64,000 bases of DNA from an uncultured Brachyspira sp. (GCF_910588665.1 NZ_CAJUPR010000004.1:78693-142692), one strand, 5' to 3'. Shown: positions 9,250 to 19,680, counted from the stretch's first letter. Notes: a model not told the origin generated them from the sequence alone. Translations and numbers: made by a program.

Positions 9250-9771
9250 ATGAAACTTTATAAATATATTTTAATAATTTTAATTTTATCTGCAGCGCTT
9301 TCATGCAAAAAAACAAGCCTTACTGTAACACAGCCGGGTCCTGATTTCTTTTTAAATAAAATGAAAGATGGAAATTGGAAAGGAGTTACGGTAGACGGAG
9401 ATAAATTAAGTATTAACGGAACAAATTATACATTTGAAAAACCTATATTGGGCGTAGGAGGCGTATATAATGACGGAAAAGGAGGATATATTCTTACTTT
9501 GCCTGCAGGCGATAGTTTAGGAACCGTTACTATGGATAAAGAAGCTAAAGAGACCATTGATGAAATAATTGATATAGTCGGAGAAAATAATGTATTAGGC
9601 GTTATCAGCGGTATAATAGACAGCGAGGATTCAGATAATATAGATGCAGATAGAATAACTGAAAAATTTGATATTACGGAAGAAGATAAAAAAAGAATAG
9701 AGAATTTAATTAATAACCTTAATGGAGAAAAACATTTCGGAGATCCTGAAATAATAGAATCAAATAATTGA
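9250..9771 (+). CDS. Hypothetical lipoprotein
   Basis: 173 residues with a typical lipoprotein signal: basic MKLYKY, hydrophobic core and lipobox ALSC. An Asp/Glu-rich C-terminal half (about residues 95-165) is probably helical. No family recognised. It is the first gene of a run with four predicted outer-membrane proteins and shares their promoter, so it probably sits in the same envelope layer. Confidence 0.65.
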   Translation: MKLYKYILIILILSAALSCKKTSLTVTQPGPDFFLNKMKDGNWKGVTVDGDKLSINGTNYTFEKPILGVGGVYNDGKGGYILTLPAGDSLGTVTMDKEAKETIDEIIDIVGENNVLGVISGIIDSEDSDNIDADRITEKFDITEEDKKRIENLINNLNGEKHFGDPEIIESNN

Positions 9772-9805
9772 ATAAAAATATAGCAAAGTCTGAATATTCT
9801 GAATT

Positions 9806-10756
9806 ATGAAAAAAATTATTTATTTATTTATAGTGTTTAATACATCATTAGTTAATTTATATGCTAACGGAATATCTCTGTCTTCAAATTCTGATACAAA
9901 TACTTATAATTGGATTAAAGGAAGAAATATTATAAGCGTAAATTTAAGTCCCGGATATGCGGGTTTATTTCCTCCGCTTATCAATACTGTATTTAATAAT
10001 TATAAAACTTTCACTGGTTTGCTTGGAATTAATTTGGGAACAATAGAAAAATTGGAGACAGATAAATATATAGATGCTGTAGATGCTAAGGGAATGTTTT
10101 GGTATGTGCCTAATATATCATATACATTACTGGTTCATCCGAGAGTGGGCATAGAAGTCGCATTAGGGGTGCAGTCAATGTCATTTAATCTGACTATGCC
10201 GAAAGATAAAGCCGCTGAAATAATTGATGCTTTAGGCATAAATATAGGAAATAACGGAAGCGTAAGCGGAAATATAATAGCATCAGATACGGCATTAAGA
10301 ACATCAATGCTGTTCATTCCTGTAACTTTAGGAATAAAGTTCTACGGCGGAAAAAACAGGCAGGTTGTAAATACTTTCAGATTTGGCATAGAAGCTTTAA
10401 TATCTAATGTTGAAACAGAAAACGGAATTACAGGTGTAAAAACAAAAAGGAATACTATTGACACAGGTCTGTATATATCTTATGAGCTTGGCTGGAGTAT
10501 AGAATTATTTCCTTCTAAAGAATGGCGTGTTAAGCCTTATATTGATATATCATTATTTGAAATAGGTTATTATGTGCGTTCAGGTCTTCCCGGAGTTTAC
10601 GGAGATGTTGTTGAAGGCATTAGTTTCTTTGGAAGCGGTATTATTGATATTGGCAAAACTATACCTTCTTGGAATTCTTTTCCTTCATGGGTTAATTATG
10701 TTTCTGCAATAAGATTTTCTATATTCCCCAGAATAGGTTTCAGCATAAGATTTTAG
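9806..10756 (+). CDS. Predicted outer-membrane beta-barrel protein (OMP array, copy 1)
   Basis: 316 residues with a cleavable signal peptide (ends near LYANG) and alternating hydrophobic/polar stretches typical of beta strands. It ends in FPRIGFSIRF: a terminal Phe is the usual recognition signal for the BAM outer-membrane insertion machinery. The segment VKPYIDISLFEIGYYVRSG is closely matched in the next gene (VSPFLDISLFDIGF), so the two are paralogues. Function unknown; outer-membrane location is inferred from the signal peptide and C-terminus. Confidence 0.6.
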   Translation: MKKIIYLFIVFNTSLVNLYANGISLSSNSDTNTYNWIKGRNIISVNLSPGYAGLFPPLINTVFNNYKTFTGLLGINLGTIEKLETDKYIDAVDAKGMFWYVPNISYTLLVHPRVGIEVALGVQSMSFNLTMPKDKAAEIIDALGINIGNNGSVSGNIIASDTALRTSMLFIPVTLGIKFYGGKNRQVVNTFRFGIEALISNVETENGITGVKTKRNTIDTGLYISYELGWSIELFPSKEWRVKPYIDISLFEIGYYVRSGLPGVYGDVVEGISFFGSGIIDIGKTIPSWNSFPSWVNYVSAIRFSIFPRIGFSIRF

Positions 10757-10768
10757 AGAGGCGGAAAT

Positions 10769-11479
10769 ATGAAAAAGAATATATTAATAACTTTATTTCT
10801 ATTTATAATTGCCAATGCCTTATTTGCAGATGAAATTTCAAATATATTCATAGATAAATATACGGGTATTGATGTTGATGAAAGCAGCATAAAACTTCAC
10901 AGACATTCTGCAGGAGTAAATTTCGGCTCAACTGTATTTTATACATTATTAGCGCCTGCTGTATTTAATCTTTTGCTTCCCAATAATAACAATAATAATT
11001 TAAAGCTTCAGGGAAATTTCGGATTAGATATTACATATACTTTCAGAGTTTCAAAAAAAATTGATATAAATGTTGATGCTGGTTTTTATGCTATGAAAAC
11101 ATACTATGATAATTCAAAAATATTATATAACGGAAGCGTATACGGATTAGGCTTGTCTGTAGGCGGAAGATTTTATTTTAATAAAAAAGACAGGGCTTCA
11201 GGATTTTTTTTAATGCCTAAGATAGGAACTACATTATTTATAACACATGGAAGAGAATATCAAAAGGATCCACATGTATATATAAATAAAAATAATAATA
11301 TATGGGATTTTTATGTGTCTGGCGAAATGGGATTTAGAATAGATATGTCAATAGGCTCAGAAGCTAATAGAAAAGTATCTCCTTTTTTAGATATATCATT
11401 ATTTGATATAGGATTTTCATATAAAAGTATAATAAGATTCGTGCCTCTTCCGAGACTGGCTATAGGAATATTATTTTAA
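10769..11479 (+). CDS. Predicted outer-membrane beta-barrel protein (OMP array, copy 2)
   Basis: 236 residues with a signal peptide ending near LFADE. It ends in PRLAIGILF, again a terminal Phe. Its C-terminal third (VSPFLDISLFDIGF onward) aligns with that of the preceding protein, indicating tandem duplication followed by strong divergence and loss of about 80 residues. A GAGG lies about seven bases before the ATG. The 12-base gap to the upstream gene indicates co-transcription. Specific function unknown. Confidence 0.58.
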   Translation: MKKNILITLFLFIIANALFADEISNIFIDKYTGIDVDESSIKLHRHSAGVNFGSTVFYTLLAPAVFNLLLPNNNNNNLKLQGNFGLDITYTFRVSKKIDINVDAGFYAMKTYYDNSKILYNGSVYGLGLSVGGRFYFNKKDRASGFFLMPKIGTTLFITHGREYQKDPHVYINKNNNIWDFYVSGEMGFRIDMSIGSEANRKVSPFLDISLFDIGFSYKSIIRFVPLPRLAIGILF

Positions 11480-11491
11480 GGAAATTATTTT

Positions 11492-12118
11492 ATGATAAAA
11501 AAGTTTTTATTCGTTTGTCTGTTTATAATTTGCTTAACTAATATGCTTAAGGCTTATGATATAGGGCTTTATTTGGCGCCTAAATTTATATTTGAATTAG
11601 AAGGAAATAAAAATAATATGTATACAGGAGGAGGGCTTTCCATAGGTTATAATTTTGATATATTTAATAAATACAGCACCTTAAGAACAGAGTTTGAATA
11701 TCTTTACAGAAATCCGCTGCCTGAAAATGTGTATAATAATAATATAAAATATATGCAAACTCACAGTTTCTTATTTGCATTTTATTATGATTTTAGTTTT
11801 TTATATGAGCAGTATAATGATAATGATTCTGTAAGAAGCAAATTAAATAACGGTAAAAGACCTATTATGTCAGTTTATGCGGGTGTACTGCTTGGGCTTA
11901 ATTTAAACTCATATATTAAAGAGGTTTCTTTTAACTATAACGGAATATTTAAAGAAAGCACTTATTATAATAAAACCGAGTTTATTTACGGATTCGGATT
12001 TGGTTTTGCATTTCATATAACTTCTTTAATCAGTTTGGATTTAGGATATAGAATACTTCTTAATGAGAATGTTTCATATAATCATGATATTATTGCATCT
12101 TTAAGGCTTAATTTTTAG
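11492..12118 (+). CDS. Predicted outer-membrane beta-barrel protein (OMP array, copy 3)
   Basis: 208 residues: signal peptide ending near LKAYD, then strand-like segments and a C-terminal SLRLNF. It is paralogous to the next gene. Both open with GLYL/ITPKFIF, share a Gly-rich turn (GGGLSIGY versus GGGFALGL), an EFEY motif and an LDLGYR-type strand near the end. It forms a second paralogue pair inside the five-gene run. Likely a small 8-10 strand barrel; function unknown. Confidence 0.58.
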   Translation: MIKKFLFVCLFIICLTNMLKAYDIGLYLAPKFIFELEGNKNNMYTGGGLSIGYNFDIFNKYSTLRTEFEYLYRNPLPENVYNNNIKYMQTHSFLFAFYYDFSFLYEQYNDNDSVRSKLNNGKRPIMSVYAGVLLGLNLNSYIKEVSFNYNGIFKESTYYNKTEFIYGFGFGFAFHITSLISLDLGYRILLNENVSYNHDIIASLRLNF

Positions 12119-12128
12119 GAGCAGCTGA

Positions 12129-12752
12129 ATGAATAAGAAAAAAAAATATACAATAGTATTTATTCTTGTATTTTTATTTTATAATACTGATAAGCTATTT
12201 TCAATTATTCCAGAAGGTTTATATATCACTCCTAAATTTATATTTTCGCATGACGGTAATATTGCTTATAATATAAAAACCGATACTAATTATTTGGGAG
12301 GAGGTTTTGCCTTAGGCTTGCATATACCAAGCATAAATAAATCGTCTCCTATAAGATTTGAGTTTGAATATTCGGCAAGAAAGTCAGTAGTCAATTATAA
12401 TAATATTACTATGCATACTATTTTAGGCTCAATATATTTTGATTTGAATTTCTTTATGATTAAGGAGCAATTAACTGATGAAGCCTACAGAAAAACATTA
12501 TTAAATCAATATCCGCCTTTTACAATTTATTTCGGTATTTCTATAGGCGGAAGAATAAATAATAGATTAGAAAGTAAATCAAAACTAATATATTCTGAAA
12601 GCACAGTAGTTTTTGCATTCAGCGGAGGAATGGCATTTAATGTACTGCCCTTTATGTCTGTTGATATCGGATACAGATATTTATTAGATACAAAAGCTGC
12701 AGGCTATCATGAGGCATTGATTGGATTAAGATTCAAATTTCCTAAATTATAA
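12129..12752 (+). CDS. Predicted outer-membrane beta-barrel protein (OMP array, copy 4)
   Basis: 207 residues, paralogue of the upstream gene (shared TPKFIF, GGGFALG, FEFEY, VDIGYRYLL). The signal sequence is MNKKKKY plus a hydrophobic core. The C-terminus is GLRFKFPKL, with Phe three residues from the end rather than terminal, which may weaken the BAM signal. An AGGAG lies nine bases before the ATG. It is the last gene of the cluster and converges with the BspA-like lipoprotein. Confidence 0.57.
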   Translation: MNKKKKYTIVFILVFLFYNTDKLFSIIPEGLYITPKFIFSHDGNIAYNIKTDTNYLGGGFALGLHIPSINKSSPIRFEFEYSARKSVVNYNNITMHTILGSIYFDLNFFMIKEQLTDEAYRKTLLNQYPPFTIYFGISIGGRINNRLESKSKLIYSESTVVFAFSGGMAFNVLPFMSVDIGYRYLLDTKAAGYHEALIGLRFKFPKL

Positions 12753-12805
12753 TAATTTAAAATATGAATATTTTATTGATTTAATTAATTAAGCTTAAGA
12801 TTTTT

Positions 12806-13537
12806 TTATTGTATAACTTCAATTATATCTTCAATATTAAATTCTCCTTTATAGTAAACTTTTTTCCATTCATATTTAGCCCAATTTGTAGTTGTGTAGA
12901 TAGTTCCATTATTATTAGTTTCGGTGTAACTGTCAAAGTTTCCTAAATACAGGTAAGCTTGTTTTGCAGGTATGCCAGTCCATGCTGAACCATTTTGTCC
13001 TCCTGTAAAATCTAATCTAGAACCATAATATACAACATTTTTGAGATTTGTCACTCCTCCAAGCATATTACTATACATTGTATTAAAATTACTTCCTAAA
13101 ATTATAGTTTCAAGATTAATACAGTTTGAAAATGCACTTTCTCCAATTTCAGTCATAACACTTGGAAAATACACTCCTGTAATATTTGTAACATTTGTAA
13201 AAGATCTTTCAGGCCATTTTTTATTTGTTTCATTAAAAATAGCATTTTCTGCATATAAAAAGACTTTTATATCAGGTTTTTCTCTTAAACATTGTGCTAT
13301 ATTAGTTATTGAATTCATATTTATAATCCCCCTAATTCCCAGTCTTTTTCCTCCGCTTCTATATATAGCATCATATATTAAAGGACATTGAAAAGTTGTG
13401 TTGGTTCCTATCAAATGAATTTGATATATCAAAAAATCTTTTTTTACAGCTTGATTATTCGGGTCTAAATATTGCAGATTGCAAGATTGAATTATAATTG
13501 ATATAATACCTATAAAAAAATACATTTTTAATTTCAT
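12806..13537 (-). CDS. BspA-like leucine-rich-repeat lipoprotein
   Basis: 243 residues with a lipoprotein signal (lipobox IQSC). Residues about 110-170 contain two to three repeats of the BspA/LRR_5 type, including EIGESAFSNCINLETIILG and a following TNLKNVVYYG. This repeat class is used by oral and intestinal bacteria for surface adhesion, so a surface role is inferred. The C-terminal part is Thr/Asn/Tyr-rich. It starts 12 bases after the repeat-controlled barrel gene and is probably translated from the same message, so the upstream phase switch could affect it by polarity. Confidence 0.7.
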   Translation of the reverse strand: MKLKMYFFIGIISIIIQSCNLQYLDPNNQAVKKDFLIYQIHLIGTNTTFQCPLIYDAIYRSGGKRLGIRGIINMNSITNIAQCLREKPDIKVFLYAENAIFNETNKKWPERSFTNVTNITGVYFPSVMTEIGESAFSNCINLETIILGSNFNTMYSNMLGGVTNLKNVVYYGSRLDFTGGQNGSAWTGIPAKQAYLYLGNFDSYTETNNNGTIYTTTNWAKYEWKKVYYKGEFNIEDIIEVIQ

Positions 13538-13549
13538 AATAAGACTCCT

Positions 13550-14815
<1,266 letters not shown>

Positions 14816-14825
14816 AATTAGTTTA

Positions 14826-14854
14826 AGTATAGTATAATATTTTAATAAATTCAA
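14826..14854 (-). promoter_or_regulatory. Promoter of the repeat-bearing envelope gene
   Basis: On the minus strand TTGAAT (14854-14849), 17-base spacer, TATACT (14831-14826). Only ten bases lie between the -10 and the ATG at 14815, so the message would have a leader of a few bases. No ribosome site is visible. A second overlapping TATACT lies five bases upstream. Confidence 0.55.
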
Positions 14855-14870
14855 CAAAAAATGATTAATT

Positions 14871-14910
14871 TAACAAAGGGCTTTCACATTTAAGCAAAAC
14901 CCCTTTGTTA
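14871..14910 (-). terminator. Inverted repeat behind glgP
   Basis: Perfect ten-base inverted repeat (TAACAAAGGG / CCCTTTGTTA) with a 20-base loop, 14 bases past the glgP stop and just before the promoter of the next gene. It lacks a clean U tract immediately after the stem, so termination is likely but not certain. Confidence 0.5.
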
Positions 14911-14924
14911 GTGTGTATTTAAAA

Positions 14925-17486
14925 TTAACCCCAAATAATAAGCTTCATATCAAATTTATAACTTAAATCTTTATGATAAGGATACATTCTGATAGCATAT
15001 CCGCTTTGACCGCTGTTGCTGCATTCTAAATTTCCTGAAAATGAATGTCTTCCGTTTCCTAAATCGGCGGAATGCTTCATTTCAACTATAATAGGCTCCA
15101 ATATTTCTTCTTTCATACTCAATTTGCCATGATAAAGCTCTACTTTTACAGAATCTGGAGATATATCGCCTAAATTAACTATAGTTTTTACTTCAAATGT
15201 ACTTCCTACTTTTAAATTACCTGAAGGCATTTCAGAAATTGTATTTTCAAATGAAACTTTAGACCATTTTGAAGCGATATCCTGTTTCCAAGATTTCAAT
15301 TCCTTAGCTTTGGCAAATTCATTTTCTGTTATATTTAAATATCTTTTACTTGCATTATTATAGAATTTACGGAAATAATCGGCAACCATTCTATTGGTAG
15401 AGAATTCAGGACAAACCGTCTGCATACTCCATTTCATAGCGGCAACCCATTGTCTAGGTATATCGTCTCTTCCTCTTTCATAGAATAGAGGTATGATTTC
15501 GTTTTCAAGGACATTGTATAAGGCTTTGCTTTCAACCTCGTCTTGATACTCTAAATCGGTATATTCTTCTCTGTTTCCTATAGCCCAGCCGTTTTGTCCG
15601 TCATAAGCTTCGTCCCACCAGCCGTCTAATACGCTGAAGTTTAATCCTCCGTTCGGCGGAACTTTCATACCGCTTGTGCCGCTCGCTTCTAAAGGTCTTC
15701 TAGGATTATTAAGCCATATATCAACGCCCTGCACCATATATCTGGCAACATTTATATCATAGTCTTCCAAAAATACTATATGATCTCTTAAATCTTCGCC
15801 TCTGCAGATTTCAGCTATATTTCTTATTAATTCTTTTCCGCCGTTATCATGAGGATGCGCCTTTCCTGCAAATATTATTTGTACAGGTCTTTCAGAATTA
15901 TTAATAATTTTCTTTAATCTTTCCAAATCCCTGAACAGTAAAGTTCCTCTTTTATATGTGGCAAATCTTCTGGCAAAGCCTATTGTTAAAGCTTCAGGTG
16001 AAAGTATCTGTTCGGCATGTTTTATTTCATTTTTAGTATAGCCTCTGTTTGTGATTTGAGTTTTTAATCTTTCTCTGCAGAAATCTATTAATCTTTCTTT
16101 TCTTCTTTCATGAGTTCTCCAAAGCTCCGCATCAGGTATTTTTTGAACTCTTTCCCAAATTTCATGTTCTAAAGGCTTAGTTCTCCATCTAGGTCCTAAA
16201 TATCTGTCAAGAAGGTTCTGCATATCAAAAGATATCCAGCTTAAAGTATGTATGCCGTTTGTAATGGAATCTATAGGAAGCTCATTAACAGGCACTCCTT
16301 TCCAAATGTCTTTCCACATAGCTCTTGATACATTTCCATGAAGCTCGCTTACTCCGTTATTTTCAGCCGATAAATTAAGGGCAAGAACCGTCATGCAGAA
16401 GCTTTCTTTTTGATCATCTGGATTAATTCTTCCTAATCTGATAAATTCATCCATATTCATATCTATATTTTTAATATATTCTGAAAAATATTTCTGAACC
16501 ATATCTATAGGGAATATATCATTTCCTGCAGGTACAGGTGTATGAGTAGTAAAAATATTTGAACTGTATACAATTTCTCTTGCAGTATTTTTATCTAAGT
16601 TGTTGTTTTCCATTAACTGCCTTATTCTCTCTAAAGAAAGAAAAGCACTGTGTCCCTCATTCATATGATATATAGTAGGTTTTATTCCCAATTTATCTAA
16701 TACTTTAACTCCTCCTATACCAAGCAGTATTTCCTGCTGTATTCTTGTTTCTAAATTACCTCCGTAAAGCTGAGCTGTAATATCTCTGTCCTCAACGCTG
16801 TTTTCTTCAATGTTAGCATCTAAGTAATAAAGCTCTATTCTTCCAACATTAGCTTTCCATATTTGAGCATAAACTTTTCTTCCTGGCAGATTTACATCCA
16901 CTTTCATTGTTTCGCCGTTTTTATCCAAAACTTTTTCTAAAGCAAGATTAAAGAAATCGTTTTCTATATCGTATTCCTGCTGCCATCCGTCAGCATTTAA
17001 ATACTGCCTGAAATAACCTTTTCTGTATAAAAGACCTACGGCTACCAAAGGCAGACCCAAATCGCTGGCTGATTTTAAATGATCGCCTGATAATATGCCG
17101 AGACCTCCTGAATAGTTGGGTAAAGATTCATGCAGACCGTATTCAAAAGAAAAATAAGCTATTTTTTCATTTTTTGTTTTTTTATCATCATCTAAACTGT
17201 CATACCAGGTTTCCTGTTTCATATATGTTTTAAACTCGTCATAAACTTCAGCTAATCTCATCATAGCTGCATCATCCTGAAGCATAGCGCTAAAACATTC
17301 CTGCGAAGATTCTCCAAGCACCCTTATAGGGTTATGATCTATTTTATCCCAATTATCAATATCTATTGTGCTTAATAAATTCACCGCTTTTTGATTCCAG
17401 CACCACCAAAAGTTTTTAGTAATTTCTATAAGCGGTTCTAATTCTTTTGGTACTGATGGAGAAACCATATATTTGTTTAATTTCAT
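14925..17486 (-). CDS. glgP: Alpha-glucan phosphorylase
   Basis: 853 residues. The N-terminal DUF3417-type segment (NFWWCWNQKA) and overall length match the alpha-glucan phosphorylase family found in many bacteria and archaea rather than the E. coli GlgP/MalP type. The pyridoxal-phosphate lysine lies in EASGTSGMK, followed by the NGGLNFSVLDGWW motif. The enzyme releases glucose-1-phosphate from glycogen or maltodextrins in the cytoplasm. The phosphoglucomutase at 45-47 kb would take its product into glycolysis. Start ATG has AAGG nine bases upstream. Confidence 0.93.
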   Translation of the reverse strand: MKLNKYMVSPSVPKELEPLIEITKNFWWCWNQKAVNLLSTIDIDNWDKIDHNPIRVLGESSQECFSAMLQDDAAMMRLAEVYDEFKTYMKQETWYDSLDDDKKTKNEKIAYFSFEYGLHESLPNYSGGLGILSGDHLKSASDLGLPLVAVGLLYRKGYFRQYLNADGWQQEYDIENDFFNLALEKVLDKNGETMKVDVNLPGRKVYAQIWKANVGRIELYYLDANIEENSVEDRDITAQLYGGNLETRIQQEILLGIGGVKVLDKLGIKPTIYHMNEGHSAFLSLERIRQLMENNNLDKNTAREIVYSSNIFTTHTPVPAGNDIFPIDMVQKYFSEYIKNIDMNMDEFIRLGRINPDDQKESFCMTVLALNLSAENNGVSELHGNVSRAMWKDIWKGVPVNELPIDSITNGIHTLSWISFDMQNLLDRYLGPRWRTKPLEHEIWERVQKIPDAELWRTHERRKERLIDFCRERLKTQITNRGYTKNEIKHAEQILSPEALTIGFARRFATYKRGTLLFRDLERLKKIINNSERPVQIIFAGKAHPHDNGGKELIRNIAEICRGEDLRDHIVFLEDYDINVARYMVQGVDIWLNNPRRPLEASGTSGMKVPPNGGLNFSVLDGWWDEAYDGQNGWAIGNREEYTDLEYQDEVESKALYNVLENEIIPLFYERGRDDIPRQWVAAMKWSMQTVCPEFSTNRMVADYFRKFYNNASKRYLNITENEFAKAKELKSWKQDIASKWSKVSFENTISEMPSGNLKVGSTFEVKTIVNLGDISPDSVKVELYHGKLSMKEEILEPIIVEMKHSADLGNGRHSFSGNLECSNSGQSGYAIRMYPYHKDLSYKFDMKLIIWG

Positions 17487-17610
17487 AACATACTGCCTTA
17501 AAAATTATTTTTTATATTCTATAATACTTTGAAATAAAAATCAATTAATTTTTTATTATTGCTATGCCATTATTTCTATTAATGTTTTTACTCTCTGATT
17601 TCTTTCTCCT

Positions 17611-17640
17611 GTTCTTTTTTTGTTTTGTCAAAAAAAGAAC
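17611..17640. terminator. Perfect 12-bp hairpin downstream of the OppA-like gene
   Basis: GTTCTTTTTTTG (17611-17622), six-base loop, then its exact complement (17629-17640). It lies about 130 bases past the stop of the OppA-family gene and upstream of glgP. The stem itself contains the T/A run, so it could act as a terminator or 3' stabiliser in either direction. Confidence 0.45.
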
Positions 17641-17771
17641 AAATAAATTAAATAATAAAATACAATACCAGCAATATAGAATAATAAAAAATATAAAAAT
17701 AAATAAAAGATAACACCAGAAAAGAAAAACATTAAATAAGTCAAGCACTGAGTATAACAATAATAAAAAAA

Positions 17772-19373
17772 TCACTCTTCTAAATAAGCATAATTGAATT
17801 TATATCTTCCCAAAGGATCATCTATATAATTTTTTAATTTCGGATTAACTATTAAAAAATCTGTTCTATATATAAAAGGTATTATAGGCACTTCATCAAA
17901 AAGTATTGCTTCAGCCTCTTTTAAAGCCTCCATTCTTTTTTCAGCATCTGCCGAATCTGATGCATATTCTATTAAAGAATCGTATCTTTTATTAGAAAAT
18001 CCTCCGTAATTTATATCGCTTTTGCTGGTCATAAATTGAAGCATAGTAAGTGGATCATTATAATCTCCTGTATGGCTTGTTCTTGCCATTTGATAATTGC
18101 CGGATTTTCTGAAAGGAAGAGTTATTTTTGATTCTTCCGTTCTCACTATTACATCAATATTAAGATTGGTTTTCCACATCTGCTGAACTGCCTCCATAAC
18201 CGTAGTATAAAACCCTGATGATACTTTTATTTCCAATATAGGGAAGTTTTTTCCGTTCGGATATCCTGCTTCAGCCAATAATTTTTTAGCTTCTTTTACA
18301 TTTTCATCATAATTATCAGCATCAATATAATTTACGCTTTCTTCTCTGAATGATTTTTCAAGTCCTTTTACTTCAGGCGGAACAAATGCCTCTGCGGCTG
18401 TTAATTTTCCGTAGCCTATATTGTGTACTATATATTTTCTGTCTATTGCAAGAGATAATGCTTTTCTTACTCTTTTATCGGATAATGTTTTATCTTTAGT
18501 ATTTAAATCTATATAATAAACTCCTATAATGCCGCTTACAGCCATTAGATTTTCTTTTATGAGATTTTCTATTTCGCCTATAGGGGGCGCATTTATAGAA
18601 AAATCAATATTTCCTTTTCTGACAGCATTAAGAGATATATATTCATCGGCTATCAAAACAAAGTTAATTTTTTTTGCAATTTGATTTGTATAATTCCAAT
18701 AATTAGTATTAAGTTCGAATACTATAAGCTCGTCAGGCTTTCTCTCCGTCATTTTATAAGCGCCGTTTGCAATATAAGTTTCAGGATTCCAAGTCCAATC
18801 ATCTTTATATTTTTCTATTATATCTTTTCTTACTGGCATATATACGCCTCCCGAAGCTAATATATCAGTAAAATATAATGCTGGTCTTTCAAGTTCTATT
18901 ATTAATGTTTTTTCATCTATTGCTTTAACCCCGAGATTTTCAGCAGGCTGCCTTCCTCTTATTATGTCTTCAGCGTTTTTTATATATTCCATTAAATAAC
19001 TTAGAGGAGAAGCTGTTTTCGGGTCTGCCGCTCTTCTGTAGGAGTAAACAAAATCGTCTGCGGTTACTTCTTGCCCGTCACTCCATTTGGCATTATCTCT
19101 TAAATAAAATGTATATGTAAGATTATCTTCGCTTATATCCCATCTTTCGGCTGTTCCTCCTATTATATTGCCTTCTCTGTCCTTGCTTAGAAGTCCTTCA
19201 AAAGCATGATTAATATAAATATATCCGTAAGTTTTATCATTTAAAGCGGGATCTATTGTATTAATTTCATAGCCTAAATTTACAGTTATCTCATCTTTAA
19301 TATTTTTTGTTTGTTTTGTGCATGATATTAATACAGAAAATAATAATATAATGATTTTTTGTTTTGAAGTCAT
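17772..19373 (-). CDS. OppA-family substrate-binding lipoprotein under TPP riboswitch control
   Basis: 533 residues, family 5 (peptide/nickel-type) ABC transporter solute-binding protein. It has a signal peptide with lipobox LISC, the family pattern LTYTFYLRDNAKWSDG and the conserved VRKALSLAIDR region. Homologues usually bind oligopeptides outside the inner membrane and deliver them to OppBCDF, but no permease or ATPase gene is adjacent. The 5' leader carries a TPP riboswitch and terminator, so expression should fall when thiamine diphosphate is plentiful. This points to uptake of thiamine or a precursor, or of peptides as a secondary source. The ligand is inferred from regulation only. Confidence 0.9.
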   Translation of the reverse strand: MTSKQKIIILLFSVLISCTKQTKNIKDEITVNLGYEINTIDPALNDKTYGYIYINHAFEGLLSKDREGNIIGGTAERWDISEDNLTYTFYLRDNAKWSDGQEVTADDFVYSYRRAADPKTASPLSYLMEYIKNAEDIIRGRQPAENLGVKAIDEKTLIIELERPALYFTDILASGGVYMPVRKDIIEKYKDDWTWNPETYIANGAYKMTERKPDELIVFELNTNYWNYTNQIAKKINFVLIADEYISLNAVRKGNIDFSINAPPIGEIENLIKENLMAVSGIIGVYYIDLNTKDKTLSDKRVRKALSLAIDRKYIVHNIGYGKLTAAEAFVPPEVKGLEKSFREESVNYIDADNYDENVKEAKKLLAEAGYPNGKNFPILEIKVSSGFYTTVMEAVQQMWKTNLNIDVIVRTEESKITLPFRKSGNYQMARTSHTGDYNDPLTMLQFMTSKSDINYGGFSNKRYDSLIEYASDSADAEKRMEALKEAEAILFDEVPIIPFIYRTDFLIVNPKLKNYIDDPLGRYKFNYAYLEE

Positions 19374-19466
19374 AAAAATCTCCTTAAATATTTAAGAATA
19401 GAGTTTTTTATAATGCCGTTTGTTTTGTTTTATCGAATTTTTTAGTCTCGTTTGATTATACGATTT

Positions 19467-19508
19467 TAATAAAACAAGACCAACTTTAGAAAAGGTCTTA
19501 TTTTATTA
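19467..19508 (-). terminator. Riboswitch-associated intrinsic terminator
   Basis: Inverted repeat of 15 bases (19494-19508 with 19467-19481, one G-U pair) around a 12-base loop. On the transcribed strand the core stem AAGACC/GGTCTT is followed by GTTTTATT. It lies between the TPP aptamer and the OppA-like gene, where an expression platform should be. Confidence 0.75.
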
Positions 19509-19539
19509 ATCTTTGCAATTTGAAAATAATAAAATAGAT

Positions 19540-19641
19540 AATTCCCTACGCTGGCATTACCCAAACAGGTTATAAGGGTCGAAGCCTAATTTATAATAAA
19601 AATTAAAAACTTCCTCTCAGCCTTTTCAAGCTCCCCGATTT
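19540..19641 (-). promoter_or_regulatory. TPP (thi-box) riboswitch
   Basis: The minus strand reads ATCGGGGAGC, then GGCTGAGAGGAAG, a variable AT-rich P3 arm, GACCCTTATAACCTG and TAATGCCAGCGTAGGGAATT. These are the conserved aptamer blocks in the right order, including CTGAGA (pyrimidine pocket) and the ACCTG...GGGTAATGCCAGCGTAGGGA half. The outer AAT/ATT bases can form P1. It senses thiamine diphosphate and is followed by a terminator 30 bases downstream. Confidence 0.95.
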
Positions 19642-19651
19642 ATATATCAAT

Positions 19652-19680
19652 ATAATATAATATTTTTATTTTTTTATCAA
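19652..19680 (-). promoter_or_regulatory. Promoter for the TPP-riboswitch transcript
   Basis: Minus strand TTGATA (19680-19675), 17-base spacer, TATTAT (19657-19652). The expected transcription start near 19645 is just before the first base of the riboswitch P1 stem, which fits well. Confidence 0.6.

Noticed and set aside
13041..13391. A 116-codon plus-strand frame opposite the BspA-like lipoprotein.
   Set aside because: It is the antisense shadow of a gene with a signal peptide, LRR motifs and proper codon bias. The shadow has neither a ribosome site nor a recognisable domain.
14816..14857. A 14-residue N-terminal extension of the repeat-bearing gene from TTG 14857.
   Set aside because: The TTG lies inside a TTGAAT-17-TATACT promoter and has no ribosome site, so the ATG at 14815 is preferred. 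Both lie before the repeat, so the phase-switch argument is unchanged.
17545..17775. A 76-codon minus-strand frame encoding a hydrophobic peptide with a basic tail, overlapping the end of the OppA-like gene.
   Set aside because: It is low-complexity, runs through a perfect hairpin, overlaps the upstream stop and has no ribosome site. It reads like the translation of an AT-rich spacer.
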